DNA from: Paenibacillus sp. FSL R5-0517
Lineage (GTDB): Bacteria > Bacillota > Bacilli > Paenibacillales > Paenibacillaceae
Length of the DNA: 64,000 nt
NCBI RefSeq assembly: GCF_037974355.1
Contig: NZ_CP150235.1
Coordinates: 806,001 to 870,000, forward strand
Direction: 5' to 3'
In this document: piece after piece, positions 17,736 through 26,611 of the stretch
How positions within the stretch are numbered: the stretch's first letter is position 1
How the letters are laid out: every line of letters begins with the position of its first letter
Translations under genes and position numbers: made by a program
The notes under the pieces: model-generated
Databases searched by the model: none
What the model was told of the DNA's origin: nothing
What the model saw: only the letters and a program-made list of their open reading frames with translations

Positions 17736-17764
17736 TTGAAATACCAACTCAGTGTGAGTACAAT
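17736..17764 (+). promoter_or_regulatory. SigA-type promoter of yerC
   Basis: TTGAAA and TACAAT are spaced by exactly 17 bases, about 37 bases upstream of the yerC start codon. Confidence 0.75.
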
Positions 17765-17800
17765 GTAGGTACACAGTAACCGCTAGGGGATGATGATGAA

Positions 17801-18091
17801 ATGCAGCTGAAAAAGCTAAATGATAAAAGCATTGAACAACTATTTGAGGCTATTTTGACGTTAAAAGATATTGAAGAGTGTTATGTTTTCTTTGATGACC
17901 TCTGCACAGTAAACGAGATCCAATCCATGTCCCAACGGCTGGAAGTGGCTCGTATGTTGGGTAAAGGCAATACGTATAACCAGATTGAAGCAGAGACAGG
18001 TGCGAGCACAGCTACAATCTCACGTGTGAAACGCTGCCTGAATTACGGAAATGATGGTTATAAAATGACGCTGGAACGCCTGGGACGCTAA
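17801..18091 (+). CDS. yerC: YerC/YecD family TrpR-related DNA-binding protein
   Basis: The 96-residue protein matches the YerC/YecD family (LFEAILTLKDIEECYVFFDD, then a helix-turn-helix with ARMLGKGNTYNQIEAETG and ASTATISRVKRCLNYG). The fold is that of the Trp repressor; the family is uncharacterised in detail but acts as a DNA-binding regulator. It is co-transcribed with the CbiX-like gene, whose ATG begins one base after its TAA. Confidence 0.93.
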   Translation: MQLKKLNDKSIEQLFEAILTLKDIEECYVFFDDLCTVNEIQSMSQRLEVARMLGKGNTYNQIEAETGASTATISRVKRCLNYGNDGYKMTLERLGR

Positions 18092-18092
18092 C

Positions 18093-18878
18093 ATGAAGAA
18101 GCCGGGCGTACTCATCATCAGTCACGGTTCACAGGAGCAGACCTGGGTGGAATCCGTCGATGACGCGATCTCCCGGTTGAATCTGCCTATTCCATTGCCA
18201 GTTGAAGCTGGTTTTCTTGAACTAGTGGAAGGACGCTTAATCCAGGACGGTATCGACCGACTGGAAGCACAAGGCGTAACCGATATTCTGGTCGTACCTC
18301 TATTTGTTTCATCCGGGAGTACACATGTGGATGAAATTGAATATGCCATTGGTGCAAAGGAAACACCTGATCGCGAAACGGATCTGGAGCCGTTCCATGT
18401 CAAGGCTCGGGTTCACTTCGGTTATCCAGTAGATAACGATCCGGATATTGCCGTGATGGTGTGGGATAAGGTCAAGTCACTCTCGCAGCAGCCTGAGCAG
18501 GAGACAATTCTGCTGGTGGGACATGGGAGTATTCATGATGGTTTTCGCGAGCGTTGGGAAGCCGGAATTTCTTCCCTTGCAGAGCTTGTGCAGGAAGTTA
18601 GTGGTGTAGCCCATACGGATTATGCGTTGTTGAATCCGGAGAGTGTGTATGACAAAGTGAAGTACTGGAGCGAAGAGCGGGGGAACCGGGTTATTGTGGC
18701 GCCGCTGTTTTTGAGTGCCGGTTACTTCACGAGGAACGTAATTCCGGACCGATTGAAGGAACTGGATTATGAGTATAGTGGTGAGACGCTGCTGCCACAT
18801 CCATTACTTGGGCAGTGGCTGGAACGCCAGATCCAGATATTGCTGGAGAGATGTAATGAGGTTGGGGCTTCTTCTTGA
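18093..18878 (+). CDS. CbiX/SirB-like chelatase
   Basis: The 261-residue protein has two tandem CbiX-type halves. Each carries a metal-binding His near its start: VLIISHGSQ at residue about 10 and ILLVGHGSIHDGF near 146, with PLFVSSGSTHVDEIE and PLFLSAGYFTRNVIP as the paired second motifs. The family inserts Co2+ or Fe2+ into sirohydrochlorin for cobalamin or siroheme synthesis. No other tetrapyrrole gene lies nearby, so the actual ligand is uncertain. It directly follows yerC. Confidence 0.85.
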   Translation: MKKPGVLIISHGSQEQTWVESVDDAISRLNLPIPLPVEAGFLELVEGRLIQDGIDRLEAQGVTDILVVPLFVSSGSTHVDEIEYAIGAKETPDRETDLEPFHVKARVHFGYPVDNDPDIAVMVWDKVKSLSQQPEQETILLVGHGSIHDGFRERWEAGISSLAELVQEVSGVAHTDYALLNPESVYDKVKYWSEERGNRVIVAPLFLSAGYFTRNVIPDRLKELDYEYSGETLLPHPLLGQWLERQIQILLERCNEVGASS

Positions 18879-18886
18879 AGTATATC

Positions 18887-18916
18887 AAAACCACGTCCAA
18901 GGACGTGGTTTTTTGT
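18887..18916 (+). terminator. Intrinsic terminator after the chelatase gene
   Basis: AACCACGTCC pairs with GGACGTGGTT around a 2-base loop, followed by TTTTT. The A run before the stem makes it likely to serve the convergent TetR gene too. Confidence 0.85.
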
Positions 18917-18954
18917 TTGTTGTAGACCACTCGAACACTCGAACGAGGGCCAGG

Positions 18955-19524
18955 TTACCCACTTATGGGAGCGTGCAAATTCAGATGTAGTTCCAGTAGA
19001 TCTATTAATTGGTCAACGATCTCCTCGGCCGGATAAGGCATGGCATTCATAATCCACCACTCCAGGAGGCCTACAGCAGCGGAAGCAAGAAACTGTATGG
19101 TAATCTCTTTTTTCATACCTTCCTGGATGCCACAGGCATCCATCTGATCCTGTACTCCTTGGACCAACAATGTCATCAACTTACTACGGAATGCCGGAAT
19201 ACCTTTTTTGGTTAGAAGTGTAGTGTAGGTAGAGGCATGTTGTTCCAGATAACGGAAAGTTCTGAGCAGCGCATCCTTGGCCGTAACAGGTGTTGTAGTA
19301 GAGCTTTCGATCATACAGGCATCCAACAACTGCTGCAAATAGGTATCAATGCATTGATCCAACAGGTCGAACTTGTCAGCGTAATGCAAATAGATGGTTC
19401 CTCGGTTTACGTTAGCCCGATCAGCAATATCGTTTATCGTAATTTGCTCGAAATCCTGTTCCTCCAGTAACCCGACAAAAGCTTCGATTATCGCCTTTCG
19501 TGTCTTGAGTACTCGTCTGTCCAT
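18955..19524 (-). CDS. TetR family regulator, divergent to ketopantoate reductase-like gene
   Basis: The 189-residue protein has the TetR helix-turn-helix (FEQITINDIADRANVNRGTIYLHYADK) and a helical ligand-binding C-terminal part that fits the TetR_C_33 type of Firmicutes. Its ATG has AGGAGG. It faces away from the oxidoreductase at 19695, and the 170 bases between contain strong TCAACA-type palindromes, so it probably represses that gene and itself. A second pair of the same organisation occurs at 41596-43264. Confidence 0.9.
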   Translation of the reverse strand: MDRRVLKTRKAIIEAFVGLLEEQDFEQITINDIADRANVNRGTIYLHYADKFDLLDQCIDTYLQQLLDACMIESSTTTPVTAKDALLRTFRYLEQHASTYTTLLTKKGIPAFRSKLMTLLVQGVQDQMDACGIQEGMKKEITIQFLASAAVGLLEWWIMNAMPYPAEEIVDQLIDLLELHLNLHAPISG

Positions 19525-19566
19525 GGCCCCTCCTATAGGTGGTTTTTCAACAATAAGGAAACATTC

Positions 19567-19653
19567 GTTGATTATTCAACAAAAGCGGATATTTTAACGA
19601 TTGAAGCATAGTAGGTGCTTTGTTACTCTTATTTTATCAACAAATGTTGATAA
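19567..19653. promoter_or_regulatory. Putative TetR operators
   Basis: Two palindromes lie in the divergent region: GTTGATTATTCAAC at 19567-19580 and TTATCAACAAATGTTGATAA at 19634-19653 (9-base arms, 2-base centre). Both contain the half-site TCAAC and its inverse, as expected for a dimeric TetR protein. Confidence 0.65.
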
Positions 19654-19694
19654 AACAACGATTATTCATAAAATATGAAATTGAGGGATAACCA

Positions 19695-20621
19695 ATGAAA
19701 ATATTAGTGTATGGTGCGGGGATTCTGGGGAGTCAACTGGCGCACGTCCTGGTACGCGGTGGCAATGATGTCACTGTTCTGGCTAGAGGGAAGCGGGCAG
19801 AGGAGCTGGAGAAGGATGGAGTCGTCATCCGGCATATGTTTCAATTCAAAACGACAGTTGATCCGGTTCGGGTCACCAGAACGTTGGAGGTGGATGACCA
19901 ATATGATCTGATTTTTGTTGTGATGAAATATAATGATTTTCCTTCAATATTACCTATTCTGGCAGACAATCAGAGCAGCAATATTGTAATCGTAGGTAAC
20001 AACGCAGATGCACGAAGCATGCAAAACTTTTTGGAGGTAAACAGCAAGGTGGCAAAACAGATCGCGTTTGGATTCCACGTGAGTGGAGGGAAGCGTGAAA
20101 AAGACCGCATGTTATCGATCGGTGGAGGCAGCGGACAAATGGTGATTGGCAGTCTGGATGGTGATATCAAATTTAAACCTTTGCTGGATCAAGCTTTCCA
20201 ACATGTGAAATACAAGTTGAATGTTCTAAGCGATATTGATGCCTGGTTGAAAAGCCATATTGTGCCCATTCTGATGCTGAATGCAGTGAGCTTTAATGAG
20301 AAGTTTGAGTTGATCAAGTTGGACGGGAACAGAAAGCAAATTCATCATATGATTAGGGCGATGGATGAGGGCTTCAGCGTACTTGAGGCAATGGGCATAA
20401 CGATTATACCGGAGATTCAGGCTAAAATGATTCGTAAGCATCAACGGACGTTGTACCTTCTGTTGAAGATCTACAGTGTGCTTCCAATTCATAAGCTGAT
20501 TGCGGGTTCTTTTGGAGAGATTGAGGCACTAAATAATGTATTTAACGATTGGAAAAAGACAACAGGCATCCCGACACCCCATTGGGACGTGCTGAAAAGA
20601 GATTTTACTCCCCTTAAATAA
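19695..20621 (+). CDS. Ketopantoate reductase family (ApbA/PanE) oxidoreductase
   Basis: The 308-residue protein begins with the Rossmann motif VYGAGILGSQLA and continues with an ApbA-type N-terminal domain (DLIFVVMKYNDFPSIL, VGNNADA). The C-terminal helical domain is less typical. Members of the family reduce 2-ketopantoate with NADPH, but divergent ones next to TetR genes usually have other, unknown substrates; the lack of panB/panC nearby supports this. Start ATG has TTGAGGGA upstream. Confidence 0.8.
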   Translation: MKILVYGAGILGSQLAHVLVRGGNDVTVLARGKRAEELEKDGVVIRHMFQFKTTVDPVRVTRTLEVDDQYDLIFVVMKYNDFPSILPILADNQSSNIVIVGNNADARSMQNFLEVNSKVAKQIAFGFHVSGGKREKDRMLSIGGGSGQMVIGSLDGDIKFKPLLDQAFQHVKYKLNVLSDIDAWLKSHIVPILMLNAVSFNEKFELIKLDGNRKQIHHMIRAMDEGFSVLEAMGITIIPEIQAKMIRKHQRTLYLLLKIYSVLPIHKLIAGSFGEIEALNNVFNDWKKTTGIPTPHWDVLKRDFTPLK

Positions 20622-20697
20622 AGTGTACTCTTGCTCATTAACCCAATACCGACTACAATAAAACCAACTAATAAAATAGGAATAAGGTGGTATTCTG

Positions 20698-21114
20698 ATG
20701 CGGGAAGTGCCCATGCGCTATGTGAAAGCGAATCAGGTCGGTATTGTGTTGTTTGTTTTACTTTCATTTGTGTTTAATCCACTTGTAGTTCTGGGCGCGC
20801 TGTGGAGCATTCAGGTGGTTGGTCTGGCTTCCGGTGGAAAGCTTAATCTGTTTGTGCAAATTGGGAAAGTTGTGTTGACCAGTAAAGGGACAGAAACGCA
20901 GGCAGTGGAGCTGCAGCGATTCAACAATATTCTGGCTGTGCTCTTCCTGTCTCTGGCGATCATTTCATTTTCACTTGGCTGGACGGTTGCAGGTTATCTA
21001 TTTGCTGTGATGCTTCTTACAGCTGCAAGTGCCGCCCTGGTGGGCTATTGTGTGGGCTGCACCGTATACTTCTGGTACAAACAATTGCGAGCAGGCAGAA
21101 AAATTGGATTTTGA
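20698..21114 (+). CDS. DUF4395-like membrane protein
   Basis: The protein has 138 residues and about four hydrophobic segments (VGIVLFVLLSFVFNPLVVLGAL, ILAVLFLSLAIISFSLGW, GYLFAVMLLTAASAALVGYCVG). The N-terminal VKANQVGIVLFV and FNPLVVLGALW patterns fit DUF4395, a family often beside thioredoxin-like genes. ATG 20698 has AAGGTGG 7 bases upstream. No function known. Confidence 0.7.
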   Translation: MREVPMRYVKANQVGIVLFVLLSFVFNPLVVLGALWSIQVVGLASGGKLNLFVQIGKVVLTSKGTETQAVELQRFNNILAVLFLSLAIISFSLGWTVAGYLFAVMLLTAASAALVGYCVGCTVYFWYKQLRAGRKIGF

Positions 21115-21251
21115 GGTGGCTGAAGTGAGACGAAGATACGATGACGAGAACGCCCGATACTTCGAGTAAAGAGAGCTATACTCCGAGGAGTTTTCTTGCG
21201 GCAAGTATCAGCTGAACCTATAGCGATCGTGATACGAATCACTTCATATGA

Positions 21252-21293
21252 AATCCCCTTCAAGTGAACCGTTCACTTGAAGGGGATTTTTTT
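21252..21293. terminator. Bidirectional terminator
   Basis: A 15-bp perfect stem (arms ATCCCCTTCAAGTGAA and complement) with a 3-base loop precedes a run of seven T. It lies between the DUF4395-like gene and the 3' end of the NLP gene on the other strand and can serve both. Confidence 0.9.
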
Positions 21294-22008
21294 ACCTAAA
21301 CCAAGCCTTGTTCAGATTGTTCGTGAAATTGTTATCGTTAAAAGGTACGTTGGCGCTGCCAAAGTCCGTAGTATTAAGCGCATTTCGTGCCGCAGAAGTC
21401 AGGTCGTCCCATCCGATTAAAGGTTGTGTTCCCCCAACAGTGTTAGTAACACCAAGTTCATGGTTTAGCGGCCAGGTGCTATTATAGGAAATTAACGGAT
21501 GGTTACCTTGTGTATTGGTATTGCTCGGTGTGACGTTGGTGAACTGGCCGTGACCGGAATACGCGATGGAGAGGATTTGGGGATTGGCCGCTGCCGGATT
21601 ATCCACCCACACGACGATACCTTCCCAGTCATGACGATGGCCGAGTCCAGGGGAGGGGGAGTCTTTGGGGAAATACCATGAATACATGATAGCCCACACC
21701 CCATTGTGCCAAGCGGAACGGGAGTAAATCTGTCCTGTACTGGAGCTACAGTTTCCATTCGATGACCCGGACGTATTCAAACCAGCACTGGTATTGCCCT
21801 GTTGATCCACTGCGGGGAAAGGCACACAACCATGATAGACTTTGAGAAAAGGCTGAAAACGCTTGGCTGCTTGTTGTGTCACGGTAACGGGTGAGAGTTC
21901 CTGAAATCCGACAACCTGATCATGATTAATCTCCGCTGCTTCAACAACGGTGACCCAAGGAACACATGCCATAAGAAAGGCCAGGAGCATTAACACAATT
22001 TTTTTCAT
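21292..22008 (-). CDS. NLP (NPP1-type) necrosis-inducing secreted protein
   Basis: The start is ATG 22008 with GAAGGAG 8 bases upstream. The N-terminus (MKKIVLMLLAFLMACVPWV, cleavage near VEA-AE) is a signal peptide, so the 238-residue protein is secreted. It carries the hallmark heptapeptide GHRHDWE of necrosis- and ethylene-inducing peptide 1-like proteins, the two Cys of type 1 members (HGCVPFP and NGNCSS), and the AIMYSWYFPKD and NHELG motifs. NLPs of plant-associated microbes bind sphingolipids of plant membranes; activity here is not shown. It is monocistronic. Its presence suggests a soil or root-associated organism. Confidence 0.92.
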   Translation of the reverse strand: MKKIVLMLLAFLMACVPWVTVVEAAEINHDQVVGFQELSPVTVTQQAAKRFQPFLKVYHGCVPFPAVDQQGNTSAGLNTSGSSNGNCSSSTGQIYSRSAWHNGVWAIMYSWYFPKDSPSPGLGHRHDWEGIVVWVDNPAAANPQILSIAYSGHGQFTNVTPSNTNTQGNHPLISYNSTWPLNHELGVTNTVGGTQPLIGWDDLTSAARNALNTTDFGSANVPFNDNNFTNNLNKAWFR

Positions 22009-22531
22009 TCCTAATTCTCCTTCGCTGATAAGGTGTGATGCTGGGGGAGGGTGCACTAAGACTATAGTGTAAAAAGGTTTATATTATTTATCTTTTTATC
22101 TTAAGATTTGTAAATTTGTAGTATATCCATGTCATAATCAGATGAAGGTATCGAAACCGAAGACTAATTCCTGTGCAAGCGGGCAGAATGGTTGAATAAT
22201 GAGACTATTTTACATAAAAGGCAGTGGGAAAGATTCAGGACTGGTGCAGGATGTTTATTGGGTATTAGATGGATTAGTGGGTACATATATGAAAAAATAT
22301 ACTTATAGATTATAGGCTAGGACATCTTTACATTTGATGATATGATAGGAGTTAAAGGCTTTGGAATGAGACGGAATTCCTGATGCATAGATATAGGTAA
22401 GACGAAAGATTAGAGCAGAATGAACGGAAGTTCATTGTTGTGTTAAAATTTTGCCCTTTTGTGGACTGATGCAAGGTAAGATTATGAGGTCGTATAGACT
22501 CATGGATAATGTGGAATAGGTGGCGTATGAG
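22009..22531. other. AT-rich region between the NLP gene and dgkB
   Basis: No ORF with a ribosome site is visible. A palindrome AATGAACGGAAGTTCATT (7-base arms) lies at 22419-22436, about 95 bases upstream of dgkB, and could be an operator. The promoters of the two divergent genes must lie here but I could not fix them. Confidence 0.4.
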
Positions 22532-23413
22532 ATGAAAAAAGCTCGCTTAATATATAATCCGACCTCAGGCCGGGAAGAAATGAAGAAACGTCTGGCTGAT
22601 ATTTTGCAGCGTTTGGATCAAGGTGGTATTGAAGCTTCATGTCATGCAACAACAGGTGAAGGTGATGCAACCCGCGAAGCTGAACTCGCGATTGAACGCG
22701 GCTATGACATGATTATTGCTGCTGGTGGCGATGGTACGTTGTACGAAGTCATCAACGGTATGGCCGAGCGGGAGAACCGTCCTCCGCTGGGTGTGTTTCC
22801 TTTGGGAACAACGAATGATTTTGCGCGTGCACTCGGCATTCCGAGACAGTGGGAAGATTACGTGGATCTGGTCATTAACCAGCAGCTTCGTCCGCTCGAT
22901 CTGGGCAAAGCGAATGATAAATATTTTATCAACATCGCCGGTGGCGGATCATTAACTGAACTGACCTATGAAGTACCGAGTCGTCTGAAAACGATGATTG
23001 GGCAACTGGCCTATTATATGAAGGGTATTGAGAAAATGGCGAGCCTGTCTCCTCAGGAGCTGATTATTCGCGCCGACGGTCAGGAAGAGATTCATGATGA
23101 ATTCATGTTATTCCTCATCGCCAATACCAATTCGGTCGGGGGCTTCGAGAAGTTGGCTCCAGGTGCAACCATTGACGATGGTCTGTTCGATGTGATCGGT
23201 GTCCGCAAATGTAATCTGGCTGATATGATCCGCCTCGTCACGCTCGCGCTGCGTGGGGAGCATCTGAACGATAAGAAAGTGGTTCATTTCCAGACAAGTC
23301 ATATGGAAGTTACGTCGCCAGGCTATGTGCAACTGAACCTCGATGGAGAGTTGGGCGGCACGCTGCCAGCCACATTTACGAACCTCAAGCATCATCTGCA
23401 ATTGTATCGTTAA
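22532..23413 (+). CDS. dgkB: Diacylglycerol kinase, lipid
   Basis: ATG 22532 gives MKKARLIYNPTSGREEMKK, the expected start of DgkB (B. subtilis YerQ), and has AGGTGG 8 bases before; the in-frame GTG at 22520 overlaps that site. The 293-residue protein shows the catalytic AAGGDGTLYEVINGM loop (near residue 65), PLGTTNDFARALG, and the C-terminal LNLDGE motif. It phosphorylates diacylglycerol released during lipoteichoic acid synthesis back to phosphatidate. The next gene, rlmCD, is the same neighbour as in B. subtilis. Confidence 0.95.
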   Translation: MKKARLIYNPTSGREEMKKRLADILQRLDQGGIEASCHATTGEGDATREAELAIERGYDMIIAAGGDGTLYEVINGMAERENRPPLGVFPLGTTNDFARALGIPRQWEDYVDLVINQQLRPLDLGKANDKYFINIAGGGSLTELTYEVPSRLKTMIGQLAYYMKGIEKMASLSPQELIIRADGQEEIHDEFMLFLIANTNSVGGFEKLAPGATIDDGLFDVIGVRKCNLADMIRLVTLALRGEHLNDKKVVHFQTSHMEVTSPGYVQLNLDGELGGTLPATFTNLKHHLQLYR

Positions 23414-23568
23414 AAATGTGGGTGCTGGGGCAACGTGGGGCTTGAGAAAAGCAACGTTGATCGCCTCAGAAAAGCAATGCTGCAGCGGTGTTTGCACAGT
23501 ATCGCATAACTGTTGAGGAGAGTTGGATTCAGCTCTGCGGTAAGGCGAGATGGAATTGGATTTTCCAG

Positions 23569-23597
23569 TTGCTGTGTACGGTGGGATCGCGTATAAT
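23569..23597 (+). promoter_or_regulatory. Strong SigA-type promoter upstream of rlmCD
   Basis: TTGCTG and TATAAT are separated by exactly 17 bases. Transcription would begin near 23604, almost 300 bases before the rlmCD start, and a terminator lies in between at 23746-23788. Confidence 0.7.
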
Positions 23598-23745
23598 CTC
23601 ATGTGGTCACCGTGAGGTGAGCTTAACGAACTCAGAAAGCCTTAAAAGTGGCGAAATCGCCGAAGCTGCGAATCAAACGAATCTCAACGTCGTTATTTTG
23701 GAGAAAATGATCTAATAAGGTCGTAAAAGACCATCCGAGGTTGAT

Positions 23746-23788
23746 ATAACGTTTCTGAAGTTCATTAGAAATTCGGAACGTTATTTTT
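23746..23788 (+). terminator. Terminator in the rlmCD leader (possible attenuator)
   Basis: ATAACGTT pairs with AACGTTAT over an 18-22 base loop, then TTTTT. It is placed between the promoter at 23569 and the gene at 23902, so it either ends a small RNA of about 180 bases or works as an attenuator. Confidence 0.6.
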
Positions 23789-23901
23789 GATGTGAATAAG
23801 GTATGCCAGATTCGTTAGAATCAGGAACAAAATGAAAAATGAGATTTTTCCCTCGCCTGCACAGGCAGGGTACTATATAAGAAGAAAGAAGTGAATGTAC
23901 G

Positions 23902-25647
23902 TTGTCTAATACGAACCGCAGCGGTCGTGGAAAAAACCGCCGGAATTCGGCTGCCTCTCAGGGGCAAGGGAACGCTTCAGCGTCCCGTCAGCCAAGTCAA
24001 TCATCTCGTCCATCATCACGTCAGCAAGGAAAAGAGGTGCGGCCACAAGGCGCATCTCTTTCTGCCGTTCGTCCAAAGGGGAGAGCGCGTGAATCTGCAC
24101 CAATCGAAGGGCTGCCCGTTAGCAAAAATGAAGAGACCGTCATCGACATCATTGGTATGAACCATGAAGGTGAGGGCGTAGGTCGTGCGAATGGATACAC
24201 GCTCTTTGTGCAGGGTGCGCTTCCCAGTGAAACTGTGCGCGTGCGCGTGATGAAAACCAAGAAGCAGTATGGCTACGCCAAGTTACTGGAGATCGTGAAC
24301 GCCAGCCCGGATCGTGTGTCCGCGCCTTGCCCGATCTATGATCAGTGCGGAGGCTGCCAGATCCAGCATATGAGCTATGCCGGACAGCTTGCGTGGAAAC
24401 GCCAGTTGGTCGTAGATAATTTGCAGCGGATTGGCAAGTTGAACGTGATGGTGGAGGATGCGGAGACGTTGGGATCCAACGTGCAGGATGACGCTTCAGT
24501 TGGTGATGCGAATCAGACAACTGAACCGGCTACTTCTGAAGTGCAAATGATCGGCAGCAATCGTATTCGACTTCGCCTTGAAGGTGTCATGAACGGAGAA
24601 GATACGGAGCAGGGCATTCGTGTACTGCCTACGATGGGTATGGACGAGCCATGGCGCTATCGGAATAAGGCACAGGTGCCAATTGGTGTGACCGAGGGTG
24701 GCCTGGTAGGAGGATTTTATGCCAAAGGAAGCCATCGGATCATCGATATGGAGAGCTGTCTTATTCAGCATGAGCACAATGATGAAGTCGTTGCGAAGGT
24801 GAAAGAGATCGGCAGTCATTTTGGAATCAGTGCATATAACGAAGAGACAGGTCGCGGCCTGCTGCGCCATGTGGTTGTGAAGAAGGCGTTCCGTACAGGC
24901 GAGATGATGCTTGTACTGGTTACCAATGGTCGAGATATTCCGTACAAAGACGAATGGATTGGCAGTATCCGTGAAGCGATTCCGCATGTCGCGAGCATCT
25001 GCCAGAACGTGAACAAAAAACAGACCAACGTTATCTTTGGCGATGAGACCCGAGTACTGTGGGGCCGTGATGTAATCTATGACTTTATTGGCGATGTGCA
25101 GTTTGCGATCTCGGCGCGTTCGTTCTATCAGGTGAATCCGGTGCAGACGGAAGTACTGTATGGGAAGACGGTAGAATATGCCGGACTGAGCGGCAAAGAG
25201 ACGGTAATTGATGCCTATTGTGGCATTGGAACGATTTCTCTTTTCCTCGCACAACATGCGGATCAAGTGTACGGGGTAGAGATTGTACCTGAAGCGATTG
25301 AGGATGCTCGCAGCAATGCACTCTTGAACGAGATGCGTAACGTGAAGTTTGAAGTTGGCGCATCCGAGGACGTTATTCCACGCTGGAAAGAACAAGGCAT
25401 CGAAGCTGATGTCATCGTTGTCGATCCGCCGCGTAAGGGCTGCGATCCACGTTTGCTGGATACAATCCTTGAGATGAAGCCGGAGCGCGTGGTGTACGTC
25501 AGTTGTAATCCGAGCACGCTGGCACGTGATCTACGTGTGCTGGAGGATGGCGGGTATCGCACGGTTGAGGTAACGCCAGTGGATATGTTCCCACACACGG
25601 TGCATGTGGAGTCGGTGGCGATGCTCAAATGGAAGGGGCAGGACTAA
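23902..25647 (+). CDS. rlmCD: 23S rRNA (uracil-5-)-methyltransferase RlmCD (RumA/TrmA family)
   Basis: The proposed start is TTG 23902 with a weak site; it gives 581 residues, longer than the usual about 460 because of a Ser/Arg/Gln-rich N-terminal extension of about 75 residues and an insertion after residue 185. In order: TRAM domain ([20 protein letters not shown]), the Fe-S cysteines [15 protein letters not shown], the Rossmann motif [24 protein letters not shown], and the catalytic Cys in [14 protein letters not shown]. It methylates U747/U1939-type positions of 23S rRNA with SAM. Homologue of B. subtilis YefA. Confidence 0.92.
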   Translation: MSNTNRSGRGKNRRNSAASQGQGNASASRQPSQSSRPSSRQQGKEVRPQGASLSAVRPKGRARESAPIEGLPVSKNEETVIDIIGMNHEGEGVGRANGYTLFVQGALPSETVRVRVMKTKKQYGYAKLLEIVNASPDRVSAPCPIYDQCGGCQIQHMSYAGQLAWKRQLVVDNLQRIGKLNVMVEDAETLGSNVQDDASVGDANQTTEPATSEVQMIGSNRIRLRLEGVMNGEDTEQGIRVLPTMGMDEPWRYRNKAQVPIGVTEGGLVGGFYAKGSHRIIDMESCLIQHEHNDEVVAKVKEIGSHFGISAYNEETGRGLLRHVVVKKAFRTGEMMLVLVTNGRDIPYKDEWIGSIREAIPHVASICQNVNKKQTNVIFGDETRVLWGRDVIYDFIGDVQFAISARSFYQVNPVQTEVLYGKTVEYAGLSGKETVIDAYCGIGTISLFLAQHADQVYGVEIVPEAIEDARSNALLNEMRNVKFEVGASEDVIPRWKEQGIEADVIVVDPPRKGCDPRLLDTILEMKPERVVYVSCNPSTLARDLRVLEDGGYRTVEVTPVDMFPHTVHVESVAMLKWKGQD

Positions 25648-25739
25648 TTCCTACGCCTCACGTTGTTCCAACTTCCTTATTGATTGAGGATTGGAAATAT
25701 GTAATGTATGGCTTTGATTGAACCGTCTTGCTTTATATA

Positions 25740-25769
25740 GGCACGGAGTTGTTCTTCCGTGTCTTTTTT
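25740..25769 (+). terminator. Terminator after rlmCD
   Basis: GGCACGGA pairs with TCCGTGTC (one wobble pair), followed by seven T, about 95 bases after the stop. Confidence 0.75.
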
Positions 25770-26371
25770 TGTACCTGTAATACTAGGAACAGCCAGATGA
25801 CAATGGAATTTCAGAGGGCATCAACAGGCTTTTCGAAACTGTTGACAATTGGCATATATGTAATTATATTTAATATATCAGGCGCTTGGTGCTGTAAAAC
25901 TACTAGTGTAAACGCTACCAAGCAAAACTTTACGCAATATAGTTCAATTCCGCCGAGGAAGAAAATGGAGATTTGATGGTGTACTTAGTCCCGGTTATGT
26001 ACACGCACTGTCCATTTACGAGTGACATTCATCGTATTCATCGTAGTTTTGTAGAGCATTTTCAGCAACGCTTCATTGCTTGGGAAAATGCTTTTTTCTT
26101 TAGGCTTTGCGATGTTGACGAAGGAACCCTCAAGTATTTCCGTCGTTGTACTCTTCGCATCAAGCTTTTTATGTCCTGCATCGTGTCATACTCCGCCTCC
26201 AGCATGAATTGCAGAATCTCTGCATACAACTATGCAAACAACTCTTTCAGTGCAAATTCACCTTGTCCATCATTATGGACTCATTCTTCTGCACAATTAC
26301 TTTCACTTGCTCATCACGTATACTATCCTCTTTAATCAGCCTTTCTAAAGATTATCTAACGGGGGAATATG
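25770..26371. other. Gene-free stretch before the biosynthetic cluster
   Basis: Apart from the transposase relic at 25985-26290 I see no coding region here. Forward frames of up to 120 codons exist but lack ribosome sites and are shadows of the relic. The cluster promoter must lie in the last part, near 26290-26365, and was not identified with confidence. Confidence 0.45.
25985..26290 (-). pseudogene. Relic of an IS256-family transposase, internally deleted
   Basis: Read on the minus strand and across stops and a frameshift, two parts of an IS256-type transposase appear. The N-terminal part gives FALKELFA..YAEILQFMLEAEYDT (compare the usual ..MLEAEMD.. stretch). The C-terminal part gives AKPKEKSIFPSNEALLKMLY followed by VTRKWTVRVHNRD and a stop at 25985, which matches the conserved end of these enzymes. 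The roughly 300 central codons with the DDE residues are gone. It lies between rlmCD and the first gene of the biosynthetic cluster. Confidence 0.7.
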
Positions 26372-26611
26372 ATGTCTAAATCAATAGAATCTATCTTGAG
26401 AGATGAAATTTTTGCTGAGCTGGACATCGAGTATTCGGATGACCACGATACCCGTTTGTTGGAACAAGGGATCGATTCAGTAGGCTTCATCAAGCTTATT
26501 GTTTTAGTGGAATCGAAGTTTAACATCTCGATCCCTGATGAAGATCTGTTATTTGAGAAGTTCTCCACGGCTGGATTAATCCTTAATTATTTGACTGAGA
26601 AAACGCTATGA
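26372..26611 (+). CDS. Acyl carrier protein, first of two in the cluster
   Basis: The frame opens with two adjacent ATG codons (26369 and 26372); GGGGG lies 6 bases before the second, which I prefer. The 79-residue product has the size and helices of an acyl carrier protein and the phosphopantetheine site GIDSVGF (Ser near residue 34). It is the first gene of the cluster. The next gene, an adenylating ligase, starts at ATGA overlap with its stop, so this ligase most likely loads this carrier. Confidence 0.92.
   Translation: MSKSIESILRDEIFAELDIEYSDDHDTRLLEQGIDSVGFIKLIVLVESKFNISIPDEDLLFEKFSTAGLILNYLTEKTL

Noticed and set aside
23488..23715. Plus-strand frame of 75 codons before rlmCD
   Set aside because: It spans the promoter at 23569-23597 and lacks a ribosome site.
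24149..25395. Long minus-strand frames opposite rlmCD
   Set aside because: They are shadows of a strongly conserved gene and lack start signals.
25973..26335. Plus-strand frame of 120 codons before the cluster
   Set aside because: It is the antisense shadow of the IS256 relic; no ribosome site and unusual composition.
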